Part shown: positions 1-8,519 of the stretch, piece after piece
Position numbering within the stretch: the first letter of the stretch is position 1
How the letters are laid out: each line of letters begins with the position of its first letter
Assembly: GCA_934255105.1 (NCBI GenBank)
Contig: CAKQNH010000155.1
Coordinates: forward strand, 1 to 8,519
Source of the DNA: an uncultured Pirellulaceae bacterium
GTDB taxonomy: Bacteria > Planctomycetota > Planctomycetia > Pirellulales > Pirellulaceae
Direction of reading: 5' to 3'
DNA: 8,519 nucleotides
Program-made: the position numbers and the translations under genes
The notes under the pieces: model-generated
The model's database searches: none
What the model was told of the DNA's origin: nothing
Seen by the model: only the letters and a program-made list of their open reading frames with translations

Positions 1-1958
1 ACCACGCATCCACGTTGAGCAAGCATCGCTTCGATGGCCGCGGTTGGCTGCCCGCCAACCCACTGCAAGTCCAGCAGTGGGGCAGACCCGCCAAACGCAC
101 GGCTTGGGTTCAGCCCCAGCATGATGACATTGTCCTGGCGAACAATGGAGGCATGTGTCGCGCTACCCGTCAAATCCTGCGAAAGACGGGGCTGCTCTAC
201 CACCATCGGCACGCAGTGCTGCGCGTCGATGCCCTCTATTGATTGCACGGCTGCAGACTGTTCGGAAGAGAGGCCCGGCGTGACGACTGCCAATGCATCC
301 GGCACCCAGTTGCCTGGGATGAAAGCTTCCAACATCGTCCAGCCCCAGACATGAACGCCAACATACAATCCCAGGCCGAGCGCAAGCGACACTGAGACGC
401 CTACGCTGCGCCATAGTCGATCGCTGATTTGACTACGCACTAGCTTGGTATCGACAGCAAGCATTCGCGACAGCAGCGGGCTGAACCAGTGGTCTACCAG
501 ACGAACCACCAGCGGCGACAGTAGTACGAAGCCAGTCGCCATCGTTACGAAACCTATTGCCAAAAATGCATAGACCCAACTTTCGCTAGTGGGCGGAAAG
601 GCAAACGTCAGCAAAGGGTTGATCGTCACCAATAACACACCCGCTATCAGAGCAGGCCCGACGTAACTGGTTTCCAGCGTTTCCGCCGGACGCGGAGCCA
701 TGGCGTCGATCGGGCGAACACGCATTGCACGATAAGCCGGAACGATCGATGCAATTAGCGATCCGCCAACTATTGCCAGCCCGCTAAGAGTGACACTCCA
801 CCACCCCAGACCTATCCCGTGATACAGAATGCCTGCTGACAGCAATCCGACCACAGCCAATACGCAACCGCTCAGCAGCAAACCTACCAAGTAACCTGAT
901 ACACCCAATAAGAAACCTTCCAAACAAATTACCGCAGCGATCTGTGTGCGATGAAAGCCAACCGCGCGAAGGATTGCATATTGCCGGATACGCTCATTGA
1001 CTCCCACGCTCAATGAGCATAGGACCACCAAGCCCGCAACCAGCAGAGCGATCGCGGTGGCCGCATAGGACTGCAGACGCACGTTTTGTGCTGCGGCAGC
1101 TTGATCGAGGGCCTCTTCAATAGCAATTGATTCTTGGAATTGAACTGGCGTACTGTAACCGTTGAGCTTGGGACCCCAACCGAAGCGGAATTGATTCACG
1201 TCAACTCCCTGGCGAAGTGACACACCAACTAGGCTGACCCTGGGTTGCTCCTGAAACAGCCGATCCGCTTGTTGGAGTGTTATATAGGCCTCACCTGAAC
1301 TGGGCGTGAGAATCGGAATTCCAAATGGTCCGGCTCCCGGCAAATTGGGCGCATTGGCTAGGCCGATAACTTTAAGTGAAATGATGTCACCGCCCCGTTT
1401 GATCTCAACCCTATCGCCTACCGATTTACCGCAGGCTGCCGCAACGTCCGACCGGAGCACCACTTCGGCTGCACCGCGTTCAGCGTGCAGCCACTTCCCC
1501 GTTTGCATTTCGTGAGGGGAGGCGGGGGAGTCAGTGGCTACAAAAAGCATTTCTGGCAACAGCAGTCGCGAGGGTCGATTGGCATCCGTGATCTTCTCCG
1601 TGGTCGCTTCGCTACGATCCGTCTCGTTGCCTCGCGCAGTTTGCTGTAACTTTTCTGCGAGCGTAAGCCGCTTGGCCCACATAGCATCGGCAATAGCGAC
1701 CGCCGGGTCTGCTCGCAAGTCCGCTACGACCTCCATGGGCACGCTGTCTTCGGGTTTCATGCTCGTCGGGGCAATTGCCAGTTCAAAACGGCCGAGCGCC
1801 AGATTCGCGTACTCGTCGTAGGTGCGATGCAGTGCGTCGTAACTGCTGGCAATCCAGATAACCAAACACGTGGCTGCAGCGGTCGCTGTAGTTGTCAAAC
1901 CGAAACGCAGCGGATGTTCCAATAGGTACGCAAATACAATGTTGAGTACTTTGCTCAT
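1..1958 (-). CDS. Large FtsX-type ABC transporter permease, second of a pair (3' end beyond window)
   Basis: Reading leftwards from the ATG at 1958-1956, the frame stays open to the window edge: 652 complete codons and no stop. This is an inner-membrane permease of the FtsX/MacB/LolCE superfamily. Predicted membrane segments lie near residues 19-38, 295-317, 345-375, 388-408, 435-452, 462-482 and 518-538. An extracytoplasmic domain occupies about 40-293, and a second starts near 540. The FtsX hallmark appears at 316-332 (VGVNERIRQYAILRAV). It is a diverged paralogue of the permease at 2771-5707: the N-termini align (SSYDAL against SGYDAL), and LGLNPSRA near 614 matches FGIDPEAA in the paralogue. 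The last visible residues align with paralogue residue 694, so about 285 residues are probably missing and the full length is about 935. The start overlaps the ATPase stop in ATGA, which suggests translational coupling; a G-rich run about 12 bases upstream is only a poor ribosome binding site. A polar, low-complexity stretch sits at 104-129. The family is sure; the substrate is unknown. Confidence 0.9.
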   Translation of the reverse strand, partial: MSKVLNIVFAYLLEHPLRFGLTTTATAAATCLVIWIASSYDALHRTYDEYANLALGRFELAIAPTSMKPEDSVPMEVVADLRADPAVAIADAMWAKRLTLAEKLQQTARGNETDRSEATTEKITDANRPSRLLLPEMLFVATDSPASPHEMQTGKWLHAERGAAEVVLRSDVAAACGKSVGDRVEIKRGGDIISLKVIGLANAPNLPGAGPFGIPILTPSSGEAYITLQQADRLFQEQPRVSLVGVSLRQGVDVNQFRFGWGPKLNGYSTPVQFQESIAIEEALDQAAAAQNVRLQSYAATAIALLVAGLVVLCSLSVGVNERIRQYAILRAVGFHRTQIAAVICLEGFLLGVSGYLVGLLLSGCVLAVVGLLSAGILYHGIGLGWWSVTLSGLAIVGGSLIASIVPAYRAMRVRPIDAMAPRPAETLETSYVGPALIAGVLLVTINPLLTFAFPPTSESWVYAFLAIGFVTMATGFVLLSPLVVRLVDHWFSPLLSRMLAVDTKLVRSQISDRLWRSVGVSVSLALGLGLYVGVHVWGWTMLEAFIPGNWVPDALAVVTPGLSSEQSAAVQSIEGIDAQHCVPMVVEQPRLSQDLTGSATHASIVRQDNVIMLGLNPSRAFGGSAPLLDLQWVGGQPTAAIEAMLAQRGCV

Positions 1959-2704
1959 ACCAATGAGGCCCCCATCGCTGCCTGCTGGTACGGATCAGTG
2001 ACTTCGTGCGGATGCCGACTACCCGTCGTGCGAAAACTACTCAATACTTTCCCATCCTTAAGCACCACTACGCGATCGGCCCACATGGCCACCGTCGGTT
2101 CGTGGGTTACAACTACAATGGTGCGATTCTGTTCATCGCACAATTCGCGGAGGAGTACACACAGTTGCTGCCCGCTAGCCGAGTCCAGACTGCCGGTGGG
2201 TTCATCGGCAAGTAGGATGGCTGGATCAGTGATCAAAGCGCGAGCTATCGCTACCCGCTGCTGTTCACCGCCAGACATAGCGCTCGGTTTATGTGTTTTG
2301 CGTTGAGAGATTCCCAAGCGTTCGAATAGCGAATCGATGCGCTCTCGCAGAGATGCGTTTTCGGCAGCAGGTAGACGCACGTTGTTCTCTGCCGTCAGGC
2401 TGGGAAGCAAATTGAACGACTGAAATATCAGGCCAATGTGTGTTCGCCGAAAGTCGGTCAACTGACGATCGTTGAGCAGGGTGATGTCTTGGTTGGCCAG
2501 TATCACTTGGCCAGAGTCGACTTCAGTCAAACCCGCAATTGCGTGCAGCAACGTACTTTTTCCGGAGCCAGAAGCCCCCATTACTGCGACAAACTCGCCA
2601 GCCTGGATCTCCAAGCTAATCTCAGACAATGCGGCAATTCGCAATTTTCCTTGCTTGAAGTTTTTAGTGACATCTACGAGGCGAACTGGGAACGATGGTT
2701 TCAT
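1955..2704 (-). CDS. ABC transporter ATP-binding protein, LolD/MacB type
   Basis: This 249-residue cytoplasmic ATPase should power the two FtsX-type permeases encoded on either side of it. All nucleotide-binding motifs are visible: Walker A GASGSGKST (43-51), Q-loop Q95 in FQSFNLLP, signature MSGGEQQR (143-150), Walker B AILLADEP with catalytic E168, D-loop SLD (172-174) and switch H201 in VVTHE. The signature has Met where Leu is usual (LSGGEQQR); otherwise it looks fully functional. The length and the FNLLPSLTAENNV segment after the Q-loop are typical of the LolD/MacB/FtsE branch, which drives mechanotransmission-type export rather than classic import. It starts 66 bases after the TAG of the upstream permease, with no clear Shine-Dalgarno; no ATG, GTG or TTG lies in frame in that gap, which fixes the ATG at 2704. 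Its TGA overlaps the ATG of the next permease by ATGA. The family assignment is very secure; LolD itself cannot be claimed because the substrate is unknown. Confidence 0.96.
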   Translation of the reverse strand: MKPSFPVRLVDVTKNFKQGKLRIAALSEISLEIQAGEFVAVMGASGSGKSTLLHAIAGLTEVDSGQVILANQDITLLNDRQLTDFRRTHIGLIFQSFNLLPSLTAENNVRLPAAENASLRERIDSLFERLGISQRKTHKPSAMSGGEQQRVAIARALITDPAILLADEPTGSLDSASGQQLCVLLRELCDEQNRTIVVVTHEPTVAMWADRVVVLKDGKVLSSFRTTGSRHPHEVTDPYQQAAMGASLV

Positions 2705-2770
2705 ACTACTAATCTGTGCAACAGGTAGGGCTACGACAGGAATTCTTCTGACAATAGAAAGCGGCGAGGG

Positions 2771-2773
<3 letters not shown>
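2705..2773 (-). other. Amber stop plus 22 open codons joining permease and ATPase frames
   Basis: The permease stop is TAG at 2773-2771. The following 66 bases are exactly 22 sense codons in the same frame as the ATPase ATG, with no stop. Readthrough of this one amber would therefore give a permease-ATPase fusion. By chance, a shared frame (1 in 3) and 22 open codons (about 0.35) occur together roughly once in eight times, so this is suggestive at most. No hairpin or terminator is visible in the gap, which fits co-transcription. Confidence 0.5.
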
Positions 2774-5707
<2,934 letters not shown>

Positions 5708-5881
5708 AGTGACTCAATTGGCGCGGAGCTTTGGGAATCGAAATGTCTGGTAGCCACATTTCCAACGCCGAAGAGGGTATCGAAAAAGTGCTGGAACGTT
5801 GCTAAGCGATTGCCAGAATGCAACGGACGTGCCGTTTAGAATGCGTAGAAGGGCTGGCCGGCAGCGGAAGTAAAGAATCGC

Positions 5882-5900
5882 CTTGAGAAACACTTGAGAA
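5882..5900. repeat. Direct repeat CTTGAGAA, 11-base period
   Basis: CTTGAGAA occurs at 5882-5889 and again at 5893-5900 on the plus strand, an 11-base period that places both copies on the same face of the helix. It lies about 175-195 bases upstream of the first permease start, so it could be a regulator binding site for the ABC operon. With two short copies only, chance is also possible. Confidence 0.35.
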
Positions 5901-5968
5901 GAAATAAACCAATCCCTATTCAGCGCACTGCAGGTTTCAAACGCAATCAAGAATAGTGGCGTTTTATT

Positions 5969-5982
5969 CGCCAAGGCTGGCG
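5969..5982. repeat. Small inverted repeat, CGCCA/TGGCG
   Basis: CGCCA (5969-5973) and TGGCG (5978-5982) form a 5-bp stem with a 4-base loop. A further GGCG at 5958-5961 can pair with the same CGCC, giving two mutually exclusive stems. No run of T follows on either strand, so it does not look like an intrinsic terminator. Function unknown. Confidence 0.3.
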
Positions 5983-6109
5983 GAAAAACCATCGCGAGCC
6001 TGCCGTCAGCAATGAAGCCACTTTACCGCCGGTCTTTGATTACTAGCCCAAGGACAGGAGTGACCATTCTCTTCGTCGGCCTTAAACTCACCGTCTAGAA
6101 ATCGCCCAA

Positions 6110-6136
6110 AACCTGGCAGTCGTGCAGCAGCAGGTT
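6110..6136 (-). terminator. Weak candidate terminator after the esterase
   Basis: On the minus strand AACCTG (6136-6131) pairs with CAGGTT (6115-6110) across a 15-base loop, and the stem runs into TTTT. It lies about 33 bases past the esterase stop, the right place for a terminator. The stem is only 6 bp, the loop is large and the T-run is short, so this is a weak call. Confidence 0.2.
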
Positions 6137-6168
6137 CAGCAAAGTAGCCATATCAACGAATGCCCGTT

Positions 6169-7170
6169 TTACTGCCTAGCTTGTCCCCCGGCCGGATCTT
6201 TCTGGAGCGCTTCGCCTAATCCCTGAGCGACCGCCGGAATGAAGACGCTCCCATGATGCGCGCCTGCTACAACGACAAACTTAGCAGCGATTTGGGGATT
6301 TCGTTTAGAAAGCCTTGAGACAAAGTCGCGACTTAGATCGATCATTGGCGATTCATTGAGCACGTTGGGGCGATCGGAAACAACGTGCTTTAGACCACCT
6401 TGCTCCAACTCTCCAACTGCTACGAAGAGTCTCGGTTGTATCTGTAGGTCGGCAATGCGTTCAAAACCGGCCTCCTCTAATTGCGTCGCAGGGCCATCGG
6501 CCCACCACAGTGACGGGCTAATAGCAATATAACTTGAGAACGCATCAGGCTGGGTCAATGCGGTATAGAGTGTGAACAGGCCGCCAAAGGAATGCCCTAG
6601 AAGTATCTGCTTGCGGTTGTCGATCTCGTAGTTCTCAGCGACCCAGGGGCGCAATTCTCTGATCAGAAAGTCTAAGAACTGATCCGCTCCGCCAAACCTG
6701 TGTCCTTTCAGAATGGCCAAACGCTCGTCAATCCATTCTTGGGATGCAGGGAAGGTCAAATCAAAAGATCTCTGTTTGAGATAGCCTTCTCGCTTTTCTC
6801 CGACATATCCTATGCCGATCACGATTGCGTTGTTTTGCTGACGCGACAGCCGCTTGACAATTCCAGCCACGATGCCAAAGTTTTCGTTTGCGTCGGTGCA
6901 GTAGACCACTGGCCATCCACCCGGTGGAGCCTCCCCGGATGGAGCATCCACAAACAACCGGTAGTTTGCTCCGCTGCGAGCTACAACATCACACTGAAAA
7001 GCATTCGCCAGGACGACCGGCTTTCGTTCGGTCCCGACACTCAGCCCTTGGGCGTAGGTCGATTGCGTTCCACTTGTTTGGGCATGAACAGCCTGGTGCA
7101 TAGCTGTTGCAAATGAAAGCACCAGCAGGCTAGCACGATAAAGAAAAGTTAATGGATATTGGTGTCGCAA
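6169..7170 (-). CDS. Secreted alpha/beta-hydrolase, putative esterase family (PF00756, IroE/YbbA-like)
   Basis: A serine hydrolase of the putative-esterase fold. From the TTG start at 7170 it has 333 residues. The first 30 form a clear signal peptide: a short positive start, hydrophobic core YRASLLVLSFATA, and cleavage expected after AVHA. The mature enzyme should therefore be exported. The nucleophile elbow is LLGHSFGGLF with Ser194. ISPSLWW follows, a hallmark of the IroE/enterochelin-esterase-like branch. The acid residue is probably in VGELEQGG (Glu254 or Glu256), and the histidine is in AHHGSVF (about His306), so the triad looks complete. The frame is open up to a GTG at 7227 (352 residues), but that start overlaps the preceding gene by 35 bases and adds an Arg/Lys-rich stretch before the signal peptide. 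The TTG has GGAG ten bases upstream and lies 22 bases after the previous stop, so I prefer it. The substrate could be an ester or peptide-like compound; siderophore hydrolysis is possible but nothing nearby supports it. Confidence 0.88.
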   Translation of the reverse strand: MRHQYPLTFLYRASLLVLSFATAMHQAVHAQTSGTQSTYAQGLSVGTERKPVVLANAFQCDVVARSGANYRLFVDAPSGEAPPGGWPVVYCTDANENFGIVAGIVKRLSRQQNNAIVIGIGYVGEKREGYLKQRSFDLTFPASQEWIDERLAILKGHRFGGADQFLDFLIRELRPWVAENYEIDNRKQILLGHSFGGLFTLYTALTQPDAFSSYIAISPSLWWADGPATQLEEAGFERIADLQIQPRLFVAVGELEQGGLKHVVSDRPNVLNESPMIDLSRDFVSRLSKRNPQIAAKFVVVAGAHHGSVFIPAVAQGLGEALQKDPAGGQARQ

Positions 7171-7180
7171 TTGTTTTCTG

Positions 7181-7184
7181 CTCC
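7181..7184 (-). promoter_or_regulatory. Ribosome binding site deciding the esterase TTG start
   Basis: GGAG on the minus strand ends ten bases before the TTG at 7170. It is the only Shine-Dalgarno-like site near the N-terminus, and it favours the TTG over the GTG at 7227, which would lie inside the preceding gene. Confidence 0.5.
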
Positions 7185-7192
7185 ATCTCGTC

Positions 7193-7555
7193 TTATGGTG
7201 AAATCGCCGTGGCCACTTCGCCACCACTGCGGGTCCAGGTGGCTAGCCAAGCCAGCCGGTCAACGCTATCGCTGACCGCATGCACGCTGCCGTCGCCCAT
7301 CACTACGGTGACAACTCCAGTATGGTAACTGCGCGATGCTGTGATCTTACTCGAACCAATCACAAAGTCAGGAATGGTATTGTTCGGTGTGAGCCAACCA
7401 TTCATGACGGGGCCATTCGGCACGCTGCCACGCAACCAGTAGTGGTTGCGAGTTCCATCCCAACCGCCGATCATTGCGGTAACACCACCTGGGCCAGCAG
7501 TTATCAACGACTGCGCAAACACTAGGTTAATCGATCCGGTAGGCACAGCGCGGTA
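7193..7555 (-). pseudogene. C-terminal part of the DUF1559 gene, beyond an in-frame amber codon
   Basis: This segment continues the DUF1559 frame without any shift: after the TAG at 7558-7556 come Tyr-Arg-Ala and then a further 117 codons to a TAA at 7195-7193. It carries the family's C-terminal features: a Trp-rich stretch with WLRG, the NGWLTPNN proline/asparagine segment, and the H-X9-DG motif (His codon at 7324-7322, HTGVVTVVMGDG), followed by VHAVSDSVD. These show that the two halves were one gene of about 349 codons, a normal length for the family. A GTG at 7546 could in principle restart translation, but it has no ribosome binding site and the product would lack the membrane anchor. 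The most likely reading is a nonsense-mutated gene; a sequencing error or amber readthrough would also explain it. Confidence 0.75.
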
Positions 7556-8242
7556 CTAGCGTACATCTTGCAAGGTTGCGGTTGCAGTGGGTGCTGCATC
7601 CGCGCCTAGCAACGTCTCTGCAAATACAAGCGTGTGGCTGGTGCCGTCGGTCAAATCGCGCAACTTCGTTTTGGAACCGACCCAGCACAATCCATTGGAA
7701 GCCGTGCCATTGCCTGGGTGGAAAACACCATCCTCCCCGCTCCCTTGGTTCATCGCGTAACTGGTTCCTGCGATCTGAATTACCGCTCCCGATGGCAAGG
7801 CTAAATTATGCAGCGCCGCATTGGCATCGCTCGGGCACTCGAAGATCGGCAAACGCGTCGCAGCGGCTGGCTGGAGTTTAATCGGCAGGTCAACCAGTGC
7901 TGGGTGCCCCATGTAAATGCCGTAGTCGACCAAGTTTTCCAGATTCGCCTGTTCGATAAATGGCAGCAGCCTTGCCAAGGGTGAAAAGTCGTTAGGATAA
8001 CCGCCAGTCCGAGGGTAGCCGTTGTTTGGCAGGGCCTCCTGGTAGGTTGACGCGTAATTGTGCAGAGCCAAGCCAATCTGCTTGAGATTGTTGGAGCACT
8101 GCATGCGGCGAGCAGCTTCGCGGGCCGCCTGAACTGCTGGTAGCAGCAACCCCACCAGAACGCCAATAATGGCGATTACAACTAGCAGTTCGACTAACGT
8201 AAAGCCCGCACGTACGCGAGCGAAATCTATGCTTCTGGGCAT
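7556..8242 (-). CDS. DUF1559 prepilin-like protein, N-terminal part ending at an amber codon
   Basis: This encodes 228 residues of a DUF1559 family protein, abundant in Planctomycetes. The N-terminus has a type III (prepilin) leader: 13 residues ending in Gly, then [18 protein letters not shown], with the conserved Glu at +5. A PilD/GspO-type peptidase should cut after Gly13. The family core [17 protein letters not shown] follows, then LGLALHNY-type sequence ([10 protein letters not shown]) and the downstream FECPSD and SYAMNQG segments. The ATG at 8242 is well supported by GGAG nine bases upstream. The frame stops at TAG (7558-7556) just after LQDVR, where full-length relatives continue; the missing C-terminus, with the H-X9-DG motif, is encoded in the same frame immediately beyond. 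As it stands the product would be truncated by a third and is probably not functional. These proteins are thought to form pseudopilin-like surface structures, but their role is not settled. Confidence 0.85.
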   Translation of the reverse strand: MPRSIDFARVRAGFTLVELLVVIAIIGVLVGLLLPAVQAAREAARRMQCSNNLKQIGLALHNYASTYQEALPNNGYPRTGGYPNDFSPLARLLPFIEQANLENLVDYGIYMGHPALVDLPIKLQPAAATRLPIFECPSDANAALHNLALPSGAVIQIAGTSYAMNQGSGEDGVFHPGNGTASNGLCWVGSKTKLRDLTDGTSHTLVFAETLLGADAAPTATATLQDVR

Positions 8243-8247
8243 GACAA

Positions 8248-8255
8248 CCCTCTCC
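8248..8255 (-). promoter_or_regulatory. Strong ribosome binding site of the DUF1559 gene
   Basis: GGAGAGGG on the minus strand lies 5 to 12 bases before the ATG at 8242. It is the best Shine-Dalgarno sequence in the window and fixes the start of the DUF1559 gene. Confidence 0.6.
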
Positions 8256-8264
8256 AGTCAAAAT

Positions 8265-8292
8265 GTTAGAACGTGCCTAAAAAACGTCACAG
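8265..8292 (-). promoter_or_regulatory. Weak candidate promoter of the DUF1559-esterase unit
   Basis: On the minus strand GTGACG and TAACAT, separated by 16 bases that include a T-run, each match four of six positions of the sigma-70 -35 and -10 consensus. They lie about 25-50 bases upstream of the DUF1559 start. The match is poor, and planctomycete promoter rules are not well enough known for a firm call. Confidence 0.2.
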
Positions 8293-8324
8293 CCACGGAA
8301 ACTAGGGCACTTGGCTGGCGATGT

Positions 8325-8353
8325 TATCCCAGGATAGGCGAGGTATGACCTCG
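8325..8353. repeat. Two adjacent palindromes upstream of the DUF1559 gene
   Basis: TATCCCAGGATA (8325-8336; arms TATCC/GGATA, 2-base centre) is followed after two bases by CGAGGTATGACCTCG (8339-8353; arms CGAGGT/ACCTCG, 3-base centre). Both are perfect. The centres are too short for good RNA loops and no T-run follows, so protein binding sites (operators) fit better than a terminator. They lie 83-111 bases upstream of the start codon. Confidence 0.4.
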
Positions 8354-8519
8354 AGCGGGACTACTGGCTGGCTGGGTGATATGGACGCTGTGTAAAATCA
8401 TCAATCCGACGACTCTCCATGTTGAAGTGGACTTGTTAGGATCGATGTTGATACTGCGTCTCATTTAGCTTTTTAGCTTATCTCCCGTATATCATACTGT
8501 CCACACCTATGTGAATAAA

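Larger units (their letters stand above)
5708..6168. other. Intergenic region, no convincing gene
   Basis: This is the gap of about 460 bases between the esterase stop and the first permease start. On the minus strand it should hold the 3' end of the DUF1559-esterase transcript and the promoter of the ABC operon. I searched for a TTGACA/TATAAT pair upstream of the permease and found no convincing match; planctomycete promoters are often weakly conserved. The open frame at 5714-5992 has no ribosome binding site and unconvincing composition. Small repeats and hairpins in the gap are listed separately. Confidence 0.6.

Noticed and set aside
5714..5992. Minus-strand open frame of 92 codons ending just before the first permease
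   Set aside because: No ribosome binding site before its ATG, an irregular amino-acid mix with no recognisable domain, and it fills the expected promoter region of the ABC operon.
6095..6151. Eighteen-codon leucine-rich frame (MATLLNLLLHDCQVLGDF) behind the esterase
   Set aside because: Too short to judge, no ribosome binding site, and it overlaps the candidate terminator stem.
7193..7546. Independent gene starting at GTG 7546
   Set aside because: It is in the same frame as the DUF1559 N-terminal part, carries only the C-terminal half of that family and has no ribosome binding site, so it is the rest of a split gene.
7992..8261. Minus-strand frame of 89 codons over the DUF1559 start
   Set aside because: It overlaps the DUF1559 N-terminus in another frame; the DUF1559 frame has the prepilin motif and the correctly placed ribosome binding site.

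Overview
The window most likely comes from a planctomycete of the Pirellula/Rhodopirellula kind. The best evidence is the gene at the right end: a DUF1559 protein with a type IV prepilin-like leader (GFTLVE) and the H-X9-DG C-terminal motif, a family greatly expanded in Planctomycetes. Moderate GC content and few clear Shine-Dalgarno sites fit this. Every gene I can support lies on the minus strand, so transcription runs from right to left.

Right part (8519 to 6169): about 280 bases of leader DNA hold two adjacent short palindromes. The DUF1559 gene follows, with a good ribosome binding site, but it is split by one in-frame amber codon (TAG, 7556-7558). Its reading frame continues in register beyond the stop to a normal TAA at 7193-7195. 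A secreted alpha/beta-hydrolase of the putative-esterase (PF00756, IroE/YbbA-like) family begins 22 bases later, probably at a TTG codon, and is probably co-transcribed.

Middle (6168 to 5708): about 460 bases without a convincing gene. It holds a weak possible terminator after the esterase, a small hairpin, an 8-base direct repeat with an 11-base period, and a stretch that resembles dispersed planctomycete repeats.

Left part (5707 to 1): a three-gene ABC transporter operon. A 978-residue permease with two FtsX-type domains comes first, then a 249-residue LolD/MacB-type ATPase, then a second large FtsX-type permease. The last gene overlaps the ATPase in an ATGA and runs off the left edge after 652 complete codons with no stop. 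The two permeases are diverged paralogues that align along the visible length, including the start of the second extracytoplasmic domain. The simplest model is one ATPase dimer driving a permease heterodimer, as in LolCDE. The family (type VII ABC, mechanotransmission or lipoprotein/lipid extraction) is clear; the substrate is not.

The window looks mostly like ordinary planctomycete gene content. The points worth a second look are the amber-split DUF1559 gene, the fact that the first permease and the ATPase share a reading frame and are separated only by a TAG and 22 open codons, and the hydrophilic insertions that differ between the two permeases.
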